64,000 nucleotides of DNA, taken from Metallyticus violacea (taxonomy: Eukaryota > Arthropoda > Insecta > Mantodea > Metallyticidae). Under the pieces are notes generated by a model. That model saw nothing but the letters and a program-made list of their open reading frames with translations, did no database searches and was not told where the DNA came from. The DNA lies in contig JAUJEO010000019.1 in the NCBI GenBank assembly GCA_030762175.1, positions 6,516,001-6,580,000 of the forward strand, given 5' to 3'. Within the stretch, counting starts at the first letter, position 1. Each line of letters opens with the position of its first letter. The position numbers and the translations under genes are program-made. This document shows positions 62,253 through 64,000 of this stretch, piece by piece.

Positions 62253-63689
62253 AATTATATTATGCGCAAAGAATCTCGAAAAGAAAAAAATTTTTTTTCG
62301 AAGTTTGGAAACTTCCTTAGAATCACTTTTTTTCCATTCTTATTTGAGATAACTTGTTCTCTTTCATTATTCTAGTTTGATAGCCTTAGACAAGCATATT
62401 ATGCGCAAAGAATCTCGAAAAGAAAAAAATTTTTTTTAAGAAGTTTGGAAACTTCGTTAGAATCACTTTTTTTCCGTTCTTATTTAAGATAACTTGTTCT
62501 CTTTCATTATACTAGTTTGATAGCCTTAGACAAGCATATTATGCGCAAAGAATCTCGAAAAGAAAAAAATTTTTTTTCGAAGTTTGGAAACTTCGTTATA
62601 ATCACTTTTTTTCCGTTCTTATTTGAGATAACTGGTTCTCTTTCATTATACTAGTTTGATAGTCTCAGAAAAGCATATTATGCGCAAAGAATCTAGAAAA
62701 GAAAAAAATTTTTTTTCGAAGATTGGAAACCTCGTTAGAATCACTTTTTTTCCGTCCTTATTTGAGATAACTGGTTCTCTATCATTATACTAGTTTGATA
62801 GCCTCAGACAAGCATATTATGCGCAAAGAATCTCGAAAAGAAAAAAATTTTTTTTCGAAGTTTGGAAACTTCCTTAGAATCACTTTTTTTCCATTCTTAT
62901 TTGAGATAACTTGTTCTCTTTCATTATACTAGTTTGATAGCCTTAGACAAGCATATTATGCGCAAAGAATCTCGAAAAGAAAAAAATTTTTTTTCGAAGT
63001 TTGGAAACTTCCTTAGAATCACTTTTTTTCCATTCTTATTTGAGATAACTTGTTCTCTTTCATTATACTTGTTTGATAGCCTTAGACAAGCATATTATGC
63101 ACAAATATTCTCGAAAAGAAAAAAATTTTTTTTCGAAGTTTGGAAACTTCGTTAGAATCACTTTTTTTCCGTTCTTATTTGAGATAACTGGTTCTCTTTC
63201 ATTATACTAGTTTGATAGCCTCAGAAAAGCATATTATGCGCAAAGAATCTAGAAAAGAAAAAAATTTTTTTTCGAAGATTGGAAACCTCGTTAGAATCAC
63301 TTTTTTTCCGTTCTTATTTGAGATAACTGGTTCTCTTTCATTATACTAGTTTGATAGCCTCAGACAAGCATATTATGCGCAAATAATCTGGAAAAGAAAA
63401 AAATTTTTTTCGAAGTTTGGAAACTTCCTTAGAATCACTTTTTTTCCAATCTTATTTGAGATAACTTGTTCTCTTTCATTATACTAGTTTGATAGCCTTA
63501 GACAAGCATATTATGCGCAAAGAATCTCGAAAAGAAAAAAATTTTTTTTAAGAAGTTTGGAAACTTCGTTAGAATCACTTTTTTTCCGTTCTTATTTAAG
63601 ATAACTTGTTCTCTTTCATTATACTAATTTGATAGCCTTAGACAAGCATATTATGCGCAAAGAATCTCGAAAAGAAAAAAATTTTTTTT

Positions 63690-63707
63690 CGAAGTTTCGA
63701 AACTTCG
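63690..63707. other. Perfect 18-bp palindrome near the window end
   Basis: CGAAGTTTCGAAACTTCG in a type C copy. The matching monomer one unit upstream (near 60,491) has the usual GG core, so this is again an independent change. Confidence 0.94.
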
Positions 63708-64000
63708 TTAGAATCACTTTTTTTCCGTTCTTATTTGAGATAACTGGTTCTCTTTCATTATACTAGTTTGATAGCCTCAGACAAGCATATTATGCGCAAA
63801 GAATCTCGAAAAGAAAAAAAATTTTTTTCGAAGTTTGGAAACTTCGTTAGAATCACTTTTTTTCCGTTCTTATTTGAGATAACTGGTTCTCTTTCATTAT
63901 ACTAGTTTGATAGCCTCAGAAAAGCATATTATGCGCAAAGAATCTCTAAAAGAAAAAATTTTTTTTTCGAAGTTTGGAAACTTCGTTAGAATCACTTTTT

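Larger units (their letters stand above)
1..64000 (+). repeat. 139-bp satellite DNA array, whole window
   Basis: The block beginning AAGCATATTATGCGC recurs every 138-140 bases from the first to the last base, about 460 times, always in the same orientation. Copies differ by few substitutions and by 1-9 bp indels. No unique sequence, inverted segment or inserted element interrupts the series. The copies share conserved internal landmarks: TGCGCA, an A7T8 tract, an 18-bp inverted repeat, TTAGAATCAC followed by a T7 run, and TATACTAG. Long homogeneous arrays of this kind are usual in eukaryotic centromeric and pericentromeric heterochromatin; that placement is inference. The array continues past both window edges. 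Confidence 0.99.
61464..64000 (+). repeat. Following 22/23-monomer unit, cut by window edge
   Basis: This continues the 3,060/3,199-bp period. It holds three successive CTGTTC type B copies where the previous unit has two, a CAATTATATTATG variant near 62,253, TTCTCTATCATT near 62,775 and a CG-core dyad at 63,690. Near 63,795-63,940 one monomer is missing relative to 60,583-60,880: the A8T7 copy leads directly to the CTCTAAAAG copy. The unit is incomplete at base 64,000. Confidence 0.85.

Noticed and set aside
1..64000. CRISPR array (regular direct repeats)
   Set aside because: There are no unique spacers: the whole 139-bp period is repeated, and no cas genes are present.
1..64000. Transposon, LTR or insertion-sequence remnants
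   Set aside because: No terminal inverted repeats, long terminal repeats, target-site duplications or reverse transcriptase/transposase reading frames were seen. Every interval reads as satellite monomers.

Overview
This window is one uninterrupted block of satellite DNA. About 460 head-to-tail copies of a 139-bp, AT-rich monomer (roughly 31% GC in the consensus copy at 279-417) fill it from base 1 to base 64,000, all in the same orientation. I found no protein-coding gene, RNA gene, transposon, CRISPR array or unique spacer. Long homogeneous arrays with nested higher-order repeats (HORs) are typical of eukaryotic centromeric or pericentromeric heterochromatin. That identity is inferred from the layout; the sequence alone does not name the species, and no known satellite family was recognised with confidence.

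Monomers fall into a few recurring types, set by linked substitutions in the 3' two thirds. Type A has CCTTAG, CCATTC, ACTTG and a CTTG junction. Type B has AAGATTACTGG. Type C has GAGATAACTGG. Type D has GAGATAACTTG with GCCTTAG. Each monomer also carries an inverted repeat (CGAAGTTTGGAAACTTCG or a close variant) next to an A7T8 tract.

Layout: 1-597 is a lead-in related to 2,921 onward. 598-10,887 is two near-identical 5,145-bp units of 37 monomers. About 9,845-20,481 is two 5,281-bp units of 38 monomers, with a nested 22-monomer (3,058-bp) period. 20,482-23,126 is a diverged relative of the first block. 23,127-38,402 is a 7,916-bp unit of 57 monomers followed by a 7,360-bp copy lacking a net four monomers. 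38,320-45,924 holds 20-monomer units and a truncated third unit. 45,925-50,967 holds a repeated 15-monomer segment around an 808-bp spacer made of the same satellite. 50,282-58,480 is two 30-monomer units, the second short by one monomer. 58,481-64,000 is a 22/23-monomer series running off the edge.

The signal here is evolutionary and structural: large tandem duplications whose overlapping units, exactly accountable lengths and chimeric junction monomers record successive unequal exchanges in register. No undescribed gene system is visible. The best follow-up targets are the conserved dyad/A-tract, the fixed 15-bp length of the A/T tract despite a moving A-T boundary, the CpG decay pattern, and the mapped exchange junctions.
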